64,000 nucleotides of DNA from the NCBI RefSeq assembly GCF_000720325.1, contig NZ_JOJM01000002.1:62001-126000 (forward strand), given 5' to 3'. The position numbers and the translations under genes are program-made. The first letter of the stretch is position 1, and each line of letters begins with the position of its first letter. This DNA is from Streptomyces sp. NRRL B-1347. Lineage in GTDB: Bacteria; Actinomycetota; Actinomycetes; Streptomycetales; Streptomycetaceae. Shown here piece after piece: positions 17,376 to 27,981 of this stretch. Below the pieces are notes generated by a model. The model was not told where the DNA came from. It saw nothing but the letters and a program-made list of their open reading frames with translations, and did not search any database.

Positions 17376-18989
17376 ATGGACCTGGTCATCCGCGGAGCGC
17401 GCGTCATCGACGGCTCCGGCGACGCCGCGTACGCGGCCGACGTGGCGATGGAGGACGGACGGATCACAGAGATCCACCGCGAGGGGGAGGCGGGCCCCCG
17501 CCCCACGGGGACCCGCGTCCTGGACGCCCGGGGCCTCGCCCTCGCGCCCGGCTTCATCGACATGCACGCGCACAGCGACCTCGCCCTGCTCCGCGACCCG
17601 GACCACAGCGCGAAGGCGGCCCAGGGCGTCACCCTGGAGGTCATCGGCCAGGACGGCCTGTCGTACGCGCCCGTGGACGACCGCACCCTCGCCGAGGTCC
17701 GCCAGGCGATCACCGGCTGGAACGGCGACGGCAGCGACATCGACTTCGACTGGCGCTCGGTCGGCGAGTACCTGGACCGCCTGGACCGCGCGCACGGCGG
17801 CCGCGGCATCCCCGTCAACGCCGCGTACCTCATCCCGCAGGGCACGGTCCGGATGTACGCGATGGGCTGGGAGGACCGGGACGCGACCCCGGCCGACCTC
17901 GCGCGGATGAAGGAGCTGGTCGCCCAGGGCATGGAGCAGGGCGCCGTCGGCATGTCCTCGGGCCTGACCTACACCCCCGGCATGTACGCCAAGGACGCCG
18001 AACTCACCGAGCTGTGCCGCGTCGTGGCCTCGTACGGCGGCTACTACTGCCCCCACCACCGCAGTTACGGGGCGGGCGCCCTGGAGGCGTACCGCGAGAT
18101 GGTGGAGCTGACCCGGACCGCCGGGTGCCCGCTGCACCTCGCGCACGCCACGATGAACTTCGGCGTGAACAAGGGCAAGGCCCCGGACCTGCTCGCGCTC
18201 CTCGACGAGGCGCTCGACGGCGGCGCCGACATCACGCTCGACACCTACCCCTACACACCGGGCTGTACGACGCTCGTCGCGATGCTGCCGAGCTGGGCGA
18301 GCGAGGGCGGCCCCGAGGCGATCCTGTCCCGGCTCCGGGACAACGAGACCGCCGAGCGCATCCGGCACCACATGGAGGTCATCGGCTCCGACGGCTGCCA
18401 CGGCGTGCCCATCGAGTGGGACACCATCGAGATCTCGGGGGTGTCCGACCCGGGGCTCGCGTCCTGCGTCGGCAAGACCATCCAGCGCTCCGCCGACATG
18501 CGCGGCGAGGAGCCGTGGGTCACCGCGCGGCGGCTGCTGCTCAACGACCGCCTCGGCTCGACGATCCTCCAGCACGTGGGCCACGAGGAGAACGTCCGCG
18601 CGATCATGCGGCACCCCGTCCACACCGGCGGCAGCGACGGCATCCTGCAGGGCTACAAGCCGCACCCGCGCGCGTACGGGACGTTCCCGCAGTACCTCGG
18701 CAAGTACGTACGGGAGTTGGGGGTGCTGTCACTGGAGGAGTGCGTCGCGCACCTCACCTCGCGGGCCGCCACCCGGCTCCGGCTGCCCGACCGCGGGTAC
18801 GTGCGCGAGGGCTACCGCGCCGACCTGGTCCTCTTCGACCCGGAGACGGTCGCGGCGGGGTCGACGTTCGACGCGCCGCGCACGGCGCCCGTGGGCATTC
18901 CGCACGTCCTCATCGACGGGAAGTTCGTGATCGAGGACGGGCGGCGCACGGACGTCATCGCGGGACGCGCCGTGCGCCGCACCGCCTAG
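17376..18989 (+). CDS. N-acyl-D-amino-acid deacylase (D-aminoacylase)
   Basis: 537 residues, the usual family length. It is an amidohydrolase with an N-terminal beta-sandwich strand (MDLVIRGARVIDG), the metal motif HAHSD with H64 and H66, then YCPHHRSYG, HLAHATMNFG and a C-terminal GGSDGILQG with the catalytic Asp region. The sandwich closes with REGYRADLVLFDPETV. The enzyme removes N-acyl groups from D-amino acids. Its place behind the D-serine dehydratase-like gene suggests that scavenged N-acyl-D-amino acids, for example from peptidoglycan or lipopeptides, are deacylated and then deaminated. The Cys ligand of some D-aminoacylases was not located with certainty. Confidence 0.9.
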   Translation: MDLVIRGARVIDGSGDAAYAADVAMEDGRITEIHREGEAGPRPTGTRVLDARGLALAPGFIDMHAHSDLALLRDPDHSAKAAQGVTLEVIGQDGLSYAPVDDRTLAEVRQAITGWNGDGSDIDFDWRSVGEYLDRLDRAHGGRGIPVNAAYLIPQGTVRMYAMGWEDRDATPADLARMKELVAQGMEQGAVGMSSGLTYTPGMYAKDAELTELCRVVASYGGYYCPHHRSYGAGALEAYREMVELTRTAGCPLHLAHATMNFGVNKGKAPDLLALLDEALDGGADITLDTYPYTPGCTTLVAMLPSWASEGGPEAILSRLRDNETAERIRHHMEVIGSDGCHGVPIEWDTIEISGVSDPGLASCVGKTIQRSADMRGEEPWVTARRLLLNDRLGSTILQHVGHEENVRAIMRHPVHTGGSDGILQGYKPHPRAYGTFPQYLGKYVRELGVLSLEECVAHLTSRAATRLRLPDRGYVREGYRADLVLFDPETVAAGSTFDAPRTAPVGIPHVLIDGKFVIEDGRRTDVIAGRAVRRTA

Positions 18990-19012
18990 TTCACGCGGTG
19001 CTCAAGCCCGAG

Positions 19013-19930
19013 TCAGCGGCGCGCGGCCGCCGCCGGCTTGGGCAGGGTGCAGCCCGGCCGGTTCAGGTCGACCTTGTTGCCGGCACCGATGCAGGGGACG
19101 ATGGTGTACGTCTGCTGGCCGTAGTTGATGCCCTGGCGGACGGTGACCTTGCCGTTCTCGTCGACCTCGCAGGGGTTGTTGTCGGTGCAGCGCTGACCGT
19201 CCTCGTTACCGGTGTTGTTCAGGGCCACGACCTTGCCGGTCTGGTCGTCGATCACCGGCGAGCCGGAGGTGCCGCCGATCGTCTGGCACGCGGAGGTGTA
19301 GCGGACCGAGTCCTTCCAGGTCCACTGGCCCTCCTTCAGGCGGTACGCGAAGCCGTCGATGTTGCACTTGTACATCCGCTTCCAGTAGCCGGACGCGACG
19401 GTGATGGCCCGGCCCGCCGTGGGCCGCGCGGAGTCGATCTCAAGGGCCTTGATGCCGTAGCGGCTCTCTATGTCGCGGTAGGTGCTGGTCAGTTCGTACA
19501 GCGAGACGTCGTTGTCGGTCATCGTGCCGTACGCGATCTTGCTGGCGCGCACGGTGCCCGCGTTGCCGCCGCCGGCGTTCAAGAGCGTGAAGCTGCGGGT
19601 GGACGCGCGGTTGACGATGACCTGGCCCGGGCCCGGGAAGCCGGTCTCCAGACAGTGGCCGTTGGACATCACGAGCGCGCGGTCGGTGGGCTGCGAGCTG
19701 GGCACGCGCACGACGGAGCCGGAGCAGTTGCTGAGCGCCACGGTGCCGGCGAAGGTCACGGCCTTGGCTTTGACCTTGGCCTTGACCTCGGCCTTCGTGT
19801 CGGCGACGGGCTGCGTCCGTGCCACCTGCTTGTCGGCCGTGGGCGCCTCGTTGGTAACGGCGGCCGCGGGCAACGCCGTCGCGCCGAGGAGCAGCGCGGT
19901 GAAGACGGCACCGACGAGAGGCTTGTTCAT
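19013..19930 (-). CDS. Secreted trypsin-like serine protease
   Basis: 305 residues. The signal peptide covers residues 1-24 (MNKPLVGAVFTALLLGATAL, cleavage after AAA). A Lys/Ala-rich spacer (about 45-57) precedes a chymotrypsin-fold domain with the full triad: H92 in SNGHC, D141 in DNDVSLYEL and S224 in GGTSGSPV. Cys residues (69, 93, 189, 215 and C-terminal ones) could form disulphides. The protein should act outside the cell. It is convergent with the D-aminoacylase gene, separated by 23 bases, and has its own promoter upstream of 19930. Confidence 0.9.
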   Translation of the reverse strand: MNKPLVGAVFTALLLGATALPAAAVTNEAPTADKQVARTQPVADTKAEVKAKVKAKAVTFAGTVALSNCSGSVVRVPSSQPTDRALVMSNGHCLETGFPGPGQVIVNRASTRSFTLLNAGGGNAGTVRASKIAYGTMTDNDVSLYELTSTYRDIESRYGIKALEIDSARPTAGRAITVASGYWKRMYKCNIDGFAYRLKEGQWTWKDSVRYTSACQTIGGTSGSPVIDDQTGKVVALNNTGNEDGQRCTDNNPCEVDENGKVTVRQGINYGQQTYTIVPCIGAGNKVDLNRPGCTLPKPAAAARR

Positions 19931-20071
19931 GTGGGGGTCCCCTCTGGAATGACTGCACGACCGGGGGACCAGCCGACCCCCCAGTTTTGTCATGCGCATT
20001 CTTGAGCCACCCAGCCCCCGGGAACAAGACCATGTAAGGCCGACTCCGGAAAGCGCCCCCACGCGGAAGCG

Positions 20072-20104
20072 CCCGAAGGGGCGCGGGGAACTGCGCGACC
20101 AGCC
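20072..20104. repeat. 33-bp dispersed repeat, copy 1
   Basis: The element beginning CCCGAAGGGGCGCGGGGAAC is identical over 33 bases to the reverse complement of 46046-46078. It lies between the divergent protease and alaA genes. This sequence family is familiar as a recurrent Streptomyces intergenic element of unknown function. Confidence 0.75.
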
Positions 20105-20189
20105 CGAGACGGCCCGCACCCAAGAGAACACCTGCCCCACCCGAGCTCCCACCGTCCAAGGCGCCCCCGCCAGAGATAGGCTCGGGGGC

Positions 20190-21401
20190 ATGCAGGTGAT
20201 CCAGTCGACCAAGCTCGCCAACGTCTGTTACGAGATCCGGGGCCCCGTGCTCGAGGAGGCGATGCGGCTCGAAGCAGCAGGTCACCGCATCCTCAAGCTC
20301 AACACCGGCAACCCCGCCGCCTTCGGCTTCGAGTGCCCGCCGGAGATCCTGGAGGACATCCTCCGCAACGTCGGCGACGCGCACGGGTACGGCGACGCGA
20401 AGGGCCTGCTCGCCGCGCGCCGCGCCGTGGTGATGCACAACCAGACCCTCGGCATCGAGACCGACGTCGAGCACGTCTTCATCGGCAACGGCGTCTCCGA
20501 ACTGATCGTCATGGCCATGCAGGGCCTGCTCGACGACGGCGACGAGGTCCTGGTCCCGGCGCCCGACTACCCGCTGTGGACGGCCGCGGTCTCGCTGTCC
20601 GGCGGCACCGCCGTGCACTACCGCTGCGACGAGCAGTCGGACTGGATGCCCGACCTCGCCGACGTCGAGCGCAAGGTCACCGACCGCACCAAGGCGCTCG
20701 TGATCATCAACCCGAACAACCCGACGGGCGCGGTCTACGACGAGGCGGTCCTGCGCGGCCTGACCGACATCGCCCGCCGCCACAACCTGCTCGTCTGCTC
20801 GGACGAGATCTACGACAAGATCCTCTACGACGGCGCACGGCACACCCCGACCGCCGCCCTCGCCCCCGACCTGCTGACGCTCACCTTCAACGGCATGTCG
20901 AAGGCGTACCGCGTGGCCGGGTACCGCGTCGGCTGGATGTCCGTATCGGGCCCGAAGGCGCACGCCACCTCGTACATCGAGGGCCTGACGATCCTCGCGA
21001 ACATGCGCCTGTGCGCGAACATGCCGGGGCAGCACGGCGTGGTCGCCGCCCTCAGCGGGCGGCAGACCATCAACGACCTCGTCCTGCCGGGCGGCCGCCT
21101 GCTCGAACAGCGGGACACGGCGTACGACCTGCTCACCCAGATCCCCGGTGTGACCTGCGTGAAGCCGAAGGGGTCCCTCTACCTCTTCCCGCGCCTCGAC
21201 CCGAAGGTCTTCAAGGTCAAGGACGACCGGCAGCTGGTCCTCGACCTGCTGCGGGCCGAGAAGATCATGGTCGTCCACGGCACCGGCTTCAACTGGCCCG
21301 AGCCCGACCACTTCCGCATCGTCACGCTGCCGACGGCGACGGACCTGGCGGAGGCGGTGACCCGGATCGGGACGTTCCTGGACGGCTACAGCCAGCCGTA
21401 G
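20190..21401 (+). CDS. alaA: Alanine-synthesising aminotransferase AlaA
   Basis: 403 residues, near co-linear with E. coli AlaA (405 residues) as I remember it: LxNVCYxIRGPVL start, GNGVSELIV, VPAPDYPLWTAAVSLS, IINPNNPTGAVY, DEIYDKILYD, and the PLP lysine K238 in FNGMSKAYRVAG. It is a class I aminotransferase that makes L-alanine from pyruvate with glutamate as donor. The ATG at 20190 is preceded by GATAGGCTCGGGGGC; a TAGGCT element 10-13 bases upstream could be a -10, making a leaderless or short-leader transcript possible. An in-frame extension upstream crosses the 33-bp repeat and is unlikely to be coding. Confidence 0.95.
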   Translation: MQVIQSTKLANVCYEIRGPVLEEAMRLEAAGHRILKLNTGNPAAFGFECPPEILEDILRNVGDAHGYGDAKGLLAARRAVVMHNQTLGIETDVEHVFIGNGVSELIVMAMQGLLDDGDEVLVPAPDYPLWTAAVSLSGGTAVHYRCDEQSDWMPDLADVERKVTDRTKALVIINPNNPTGAVYDEAVLRGLTDIARRHNLLVCSDEIYDKILYDGARHTPTAALAPDLLTLTFNGMSKAYRVAGYRVGWMSVSGPKAHATSYIEGLTILANMRLCANMPGQHGVVAALSGRQTINDLVLPGGRLLEQRDTAYDLLTQIPGVTCVKPKGSLYLFPRLDPKVFKVKDDRQLVLDLLRAEKIMVVHGTGFNWPEPDHFRIVTLPTATDLAEAVTRIGTFLDGYSQP

Positions 21402-21451
21402 CGCGGCACGGGCGGGGCCCGGTACGGACCCCGCCCAAGATCGGACTCAAC

Positions 21452-21482
21452 TTTAGACATAATCTAAATCAAGAGCTACGAT
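21452..21482 (+). promoter_or_regulatory. Fur/PerR-like box over the promoter of the 21512 gene
   Basis: TTTAGA (21452-21457) and TCTAAA (21463-21468) form a perfect inverted repeat around CATAA, in an A+T-rich island that is rare in this sequence. TACGAT (21477-21482) could be the -10, so the box would cover the -35 region. The 7-1-7 reading TTAGACA-T-AATCTAA resembles Fur-superfamily operators (FurA/CatR/PerR type). Confidence 0.6.
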
Positions 21483-21511
21483 GGGTACTCGACAGCTTGG
21501 AGACCCATCCC

Positions 21512-21919
21512 ATGTACGAGCCGATCCGCGCCAAGTCGGTCCACACGATGGCCGACCCGGGCGACTTCCCGCACCGCAGCCGCGAGGAGGAGCTGGACAT
21601 CCAGCTCGCCGGGCACCTCGCCGCACTGCTCGCCGTCACCGACGAGCTCCGCGCCCTCGCCCCCGACCCCGCCCTCGACGCCGCGGCCGAGCGCCTCGCG
21701 GCCCAGGTCGCCCGCCTGCGCGGGGGCCTGCCGCCGGTCCGCTCGGCGGTCGCCGCCGCCATCCACGAGCCGCATCTGTCCGCCCTGCACCAGCGCGCCC
21801 ACGCCCTGGCGGGCCGGGCCCTGGTGGTCGCCGCGTCCCGCGCCGACACGGGGGCGGCGATCCTGGCCGCCCACCGCATGGAAGCCCACGCCCAGGCCAC
21901 AGAACTGGTCGGAGCCTGA
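21512..21919 (+). CDS. Conserved small helical protein of unknown function behind a Fur-like box
   Basis: 135 residues from an ATG at 21512 with GGAGA eight bases upstream. It has no signal peptide or membrane helix. After a short polar start it is predicted to be almost all alpha-helix and rich in Ala and Leu, with several His residues (HTM, HRS, HEPH, HQRAH, HRMEAH) that could bind metal or haem. I do not recognise a named family. The A+T-rich palindrome in its promoter suggests control by metal or peroxide through a Fur-type regulator. It is followed by a strong terminator shared with pckG. Confidence 0.8.
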   Translation: MYEPIRAKSVHTMADPGDFPHRSREEELDIQLAGHLAALLAVTDELRALAPDPALDAAAERLAAQVARLRGGLPPVRSAVAAAIHEPHLSALHQRAHALAGRALVVAASRADTGAAILAAHRMEAHAQATELVGA

Positions 21920-21930
21920 CCTTCCCCAGC

Positions 21931-21972
21931 CCCGCCCACCCGCTCCCCTCAGGGGCAGCACGGGTGGGCGGG
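21931..21972. terminator. Terminator between 21512 gene and pckG
   Basis: CCCGCCCACCCG (21931-21942) pairs perfectly with CGGGTGGGCGGG (21961-21972); the loop holds a second small stem CCCCT/AGGGG. It serves two convergent genes. Confidence 0.8.
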
Positions 21973-21986
21973 TGGGAAAGAGGGCA

Positions 21987-23837
<1,851 letters not shown>

Positions 23838-24037
23838 GATTGCTCCTATACGAGGGGTTTTAGGTTGGGGCCCCGTGGGGGCTGCGACCCGGACGCTTCA
23901 CTGCATTTCGATCTTCTGGCGCTCATCCGGTGCCGACCGCACTCATTTGATCATCCGTCCCTGTTGCGCATCTGTCCAGAGGGCTTCACACGTGAGCGGA
24001 GTGAGCATGGCCACTTGTAGGATGGGATTTCACCGCT

Positions 24038-24066
24038 TTGATACGTAACTTACGGTTCCGTAGGTA
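24038..24066 (+). promoter_or_regulatory. Promoter with embedded TetR-like palindrome
   Basis: TTGATA (24038-24043) and TAGGTA (24061-24066) are well-spaced -35/-10 hexamers (17 bp). The spacer and -10 contain CTTACGG (24049-24055) and CCGTAGG (24058-24064), which match as inverted arms at 6 of 7 positions. CTTACGGnnCCGTAAG-type palindromes are typical TetR operators in Streptomyces. No TetR gene lies in the window, so the regulator would act in trans. Confidence 0.6.
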
Positions 24067-24077
24067 CGATGCGGCGC

Positions 24078-24830
24078 ATGACCGCTCCCGTCCCCGACGC
24101 GATCACGAGTTCGGCCGCAGGTGGCTCCGGCCCCGCCGTCCCCGCCGGCGAGATCGCCGCCGCAGCCCTCGAACCCGTCGCCGCGGCCGTGCGCCCGGTG
24201 AAGCCCAAGCTGCGCGGCTGGCTGCACGCCGGGATGTTCCCCGCAGTGCTGGTGTCCGGCCTCTTCCTGACCGCGCTCGCCGACTCCACCCGCGGCCGCG
24301 TCGCCTGCGGGATCTACGTCCTGACGGCCTGCCTGCTGTTCGGCGTCAGCGCGCTCTACCACCGGGGCGACTGGTCGCCGCGCATGGACCGCGTCCTGCG
24401 CCGCCTCGACCACGCCAACATCTTCCTGATCATCGCGGGCACGTACACCCCGCTGACCATGCTCCTGCTGCCCGACGCCAAGGGCCAGTGGCTGCTGTGG
24501 GGCATCTGGGCCGCGGCCGCCGCGGGCATCGTGTTCCGCGTCTTCTGGGTGGGCGCCCCGCGCTGGCTGTACACGCCCTGCTATCTGGCGATGGGCTGGG
24601 CCGCCGTCTTCTTCCTGCCCGACTTCATGCGCGCGGGCGGGATCGCGGTCCTCGTCCTGGTCATCGTCGGCGGCCTGCTCTACAGCGCGGGCGGCGTGGT
24701 CTACGGCTTCAAGCGCCCCAACCCCTCACCGCGCTGGTTCGGCTTCCACGAGGTCTTCCACTCCTTCACCCTCGCCGCGTTCGCCGTGCACTACGTGGGC
24801 ATCTCCTTGGTCGCCTACCAGCACGCCTGA
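24078..24830 (+). CDS. trhA: Hemolysin III / PAQR-family membrane protein (TrhA-like)
   Basis: 250 residues. A start at 24078 is preferred over the ATG at 24069: the -10 at 24061-24066 puts transcription start at about 24073-24078, giving a leaderless message. A 40-residue Ala-rich N-tail precedes seven membrane helices with the PAQR signatures: GVSALYHRGDW after helix 2 (His ligand), RLDHANIFLIIAGTYTP, and HEVFHSFTLAAFAVHY near the C-terminus (two further His ligands). PAQR proteins are probable zinc-dependent membrane hydrolases, and bacterial members affect membrane lipid homeostasis. The M. tuberculosis homologue Rv1085c neighbours Rv1084, the relative of the gene at 25730. Confidence 0.9.
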   Translation: MTAPVPDAITSSAAGGSGPAVPAGEIAAAALEPVAAAVRPVKPKLRGWLHAGMFPAVLVSGLFLTALADSTRGRVACGIYVLTACLLFGVSALYHRGDWSPRMDRVLRRLDHANIFLIIAGTYTPLTMLLLPDAKGQWLLWGIWAAAAAGIVFRVFWVGAPRWLYTPCYLAMGWAAVFFLPDFMRAGGIAVLVLVIVGGLLYSAGGVVYGFKRPNPSPRWFGFHEVFHSFTLAAFAVHYVGISLVAYQHA

Positions 24831-24869
24831 CGCCCCCCGGGGGGGGCGGGCTCACTCCTCGACGCCACA

Positions 24870-24900
24870 GGGCCGCGACTGATGTCGCGGCCCTCTTTTC
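24870..24900 (+). terminator. Rho-independent terminator after the PAQR gene
   Basis: GGGCCGCGAC (24870-24879) and GTCGCGGCCC (24884-24893) pair perfectly around TGAT, followed by TCTTTTC. This is a classical intrinsic terminator for the plus-strand gene. Confidence 0.9.
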
Positions 24901-24924
24901 TGCGCCTCCCCTGAAACGCGAAAA

Positions 24925-24960
24925 CCGGGGTTCGAAAGGCCGCCGCCTTTCGAACCCCGG
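24925..24960 (-). terminator. Terminator of the 24974 gene
   Basis: A perfect 15-bp stem (24925-24939 with 24946-24960) around CCGCCG. Read on the minus strand it is followed by TTTTCG. It lies 14 bases beyond the minus-strand stop codon. Confidence 0.88.
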
Positions 24961-24973
24961 TGTCGCTTACGGG

Positions 24974-25504
24974 CTAGTTGCCCCAGGTGCCCTGGTTCAC
25001 GGCGCAGTTCCAGCCGTTGCCCCGGACCTGGAACTTCACCTTGTAGCTGTTCTTGTTCAGCAGGCGGGTGCGGACCTGGACGCCCAGCTTGGCCTTGCCG
25101 CTGAAGGACTTGTCGTAGACGGTGATGGACCGCGACGTCTTGTGGGTGATCTTGCCGCCCTTGGCGGTCGCCCGGCCGAAGCGGATGTTCTTGACGTTGG
25201 TGACGGTGAACTTGACGTTCGAGAACTTCTTGTTGCTCTTGTTCTTGATGCCGAAGTACAGGCCGTTGCCCGTCACCCAGCCGCCCTGGCCGATGTAGAA
25301 GCGGGACGTGTAGACGATGTCGATCGGGCAGCCGGAGCTGGTCGCCTTGGCGAACGGCGCGGCGCTGCTCGGCTTGTCGGCGGACGCGGTGCGCTGGGTG
25401 GCGTCACCCGCCGCGGAGGCGGTGCCGGCGAGGCCGAGCTGGGCGGCGGTGATGAGCCCGGCCGTGCCCAGGGCTGCGGCGGTCGTACGCGTCATGCGGT
25501 TCAC
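24974..25504 (-). CDS. Small secreted protein of unknown function
   Basis: 176 residues from a GTG at 25504 (GGGGGAGAGG about 11 bases upstream); an ATG at 25495 is an alternative. A signal peptide (VNRMTRTTAAALGTAGLITA, cleavage near ASA|AG) and a polar spacer lead to a Lys/Asn-rich beta domain: YIGQGGWVTGNGLYFGIKNK, then VKFTVTNVKN and VQVRTRLLNKN. One Cys sits near the start of the domain (SSGCPID) and one near its end (WNCAVNQG), probably disulphide-linked. The domain reads like a single immunoglobulin-type or carbohydrate-binding sandwich. It is basic, so cell-wall association is plausible. I recognise no named family. It is separated from its neighbours by terminators on the 3' side. 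Confidence 0.75.
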   Translation of the reverse strand: MNRMTRTTAAALGTAGLITAAQLGLAGTASAAGDATQRTASADKPSSAAPFAKATSSGCPIDIVYTSRFYIGQGGWVTGNGLYFGIKNKSNKKFSNVKFTVTNVKNIRFGRATAKGGKITHKTSRSITVYDKSFSGKAKLGVQVRTRLLNKNSYKVKFQVRGNGWNCAVNQGTWGN

Positions 25505-25729
25505 TGCGGTGAGTACCTCTCCCCCGGTGCCCCATGTGCTGGGGCCAACTGACAGAACGATGCCAAACATTCACAGCGGCTCCTTACGCCACTGCGACGC
25601 CCGTATTGGTATCACGCCGATGGTCACACAAGGAGCACAAGGTGGCCGCCCCGCCCCTGCCGTGACAGAAGCAGGACAATCGGCGGGCAGCCCCGGGAGC
25701 TGATTCACCGTCCGGGGTCGCCCGGCCGC

Positions 25730-27754
<2,025 letters not shown>

Positions 27755-27981
27755 GGGTCCATCCTCGCGCACGTCGCGCCTGACGGCGGGGTTCCCCGGC
27801 GCGCCCCGGGGCCCGGCCTCGCGTACACCGCGCGTTCGCAGCACACTGACACGTACATGTAGAGGTGACGGGGTACGTGCACCCGTGCAGGGCGGGGCGC
27901 GTGGACACGTGCCCCGCGAAGGCACACGGGCACGGGCACGCGCGACGGCGGTGTCACGTGCTCCTCTTCGAGGGGGACCAG
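27755..27981. other. Divergent intergenic region before the STAND operon
   Basis: 227 bases with no gene. The sequence is unusually rich in CACG/GTGC words (GTACGTGCACCCGTGC, ACACGTGCCCCG, GTCACGTGC) that could form several small hairpins. It must hold the promoter of the four-gene module. I see no reliable -35/-10 pair or named operator. Confidence 0.4.

Noticed and set aside
15831..18665. Minus-strand frame of 944 codons across the dehydratase and D-aminoacylase genes
   Set aside because: It crosses two well-supported plus-strand enzymes and their operator, and encodes no recognisable domain.
27755..27981. Attachment site or mobile-element end at the left border of the STAND-CHAT module
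   Set aside because: No tRNA gene, integrase, transposase or direct repeat matching the right border (36110-36132) could be seen.
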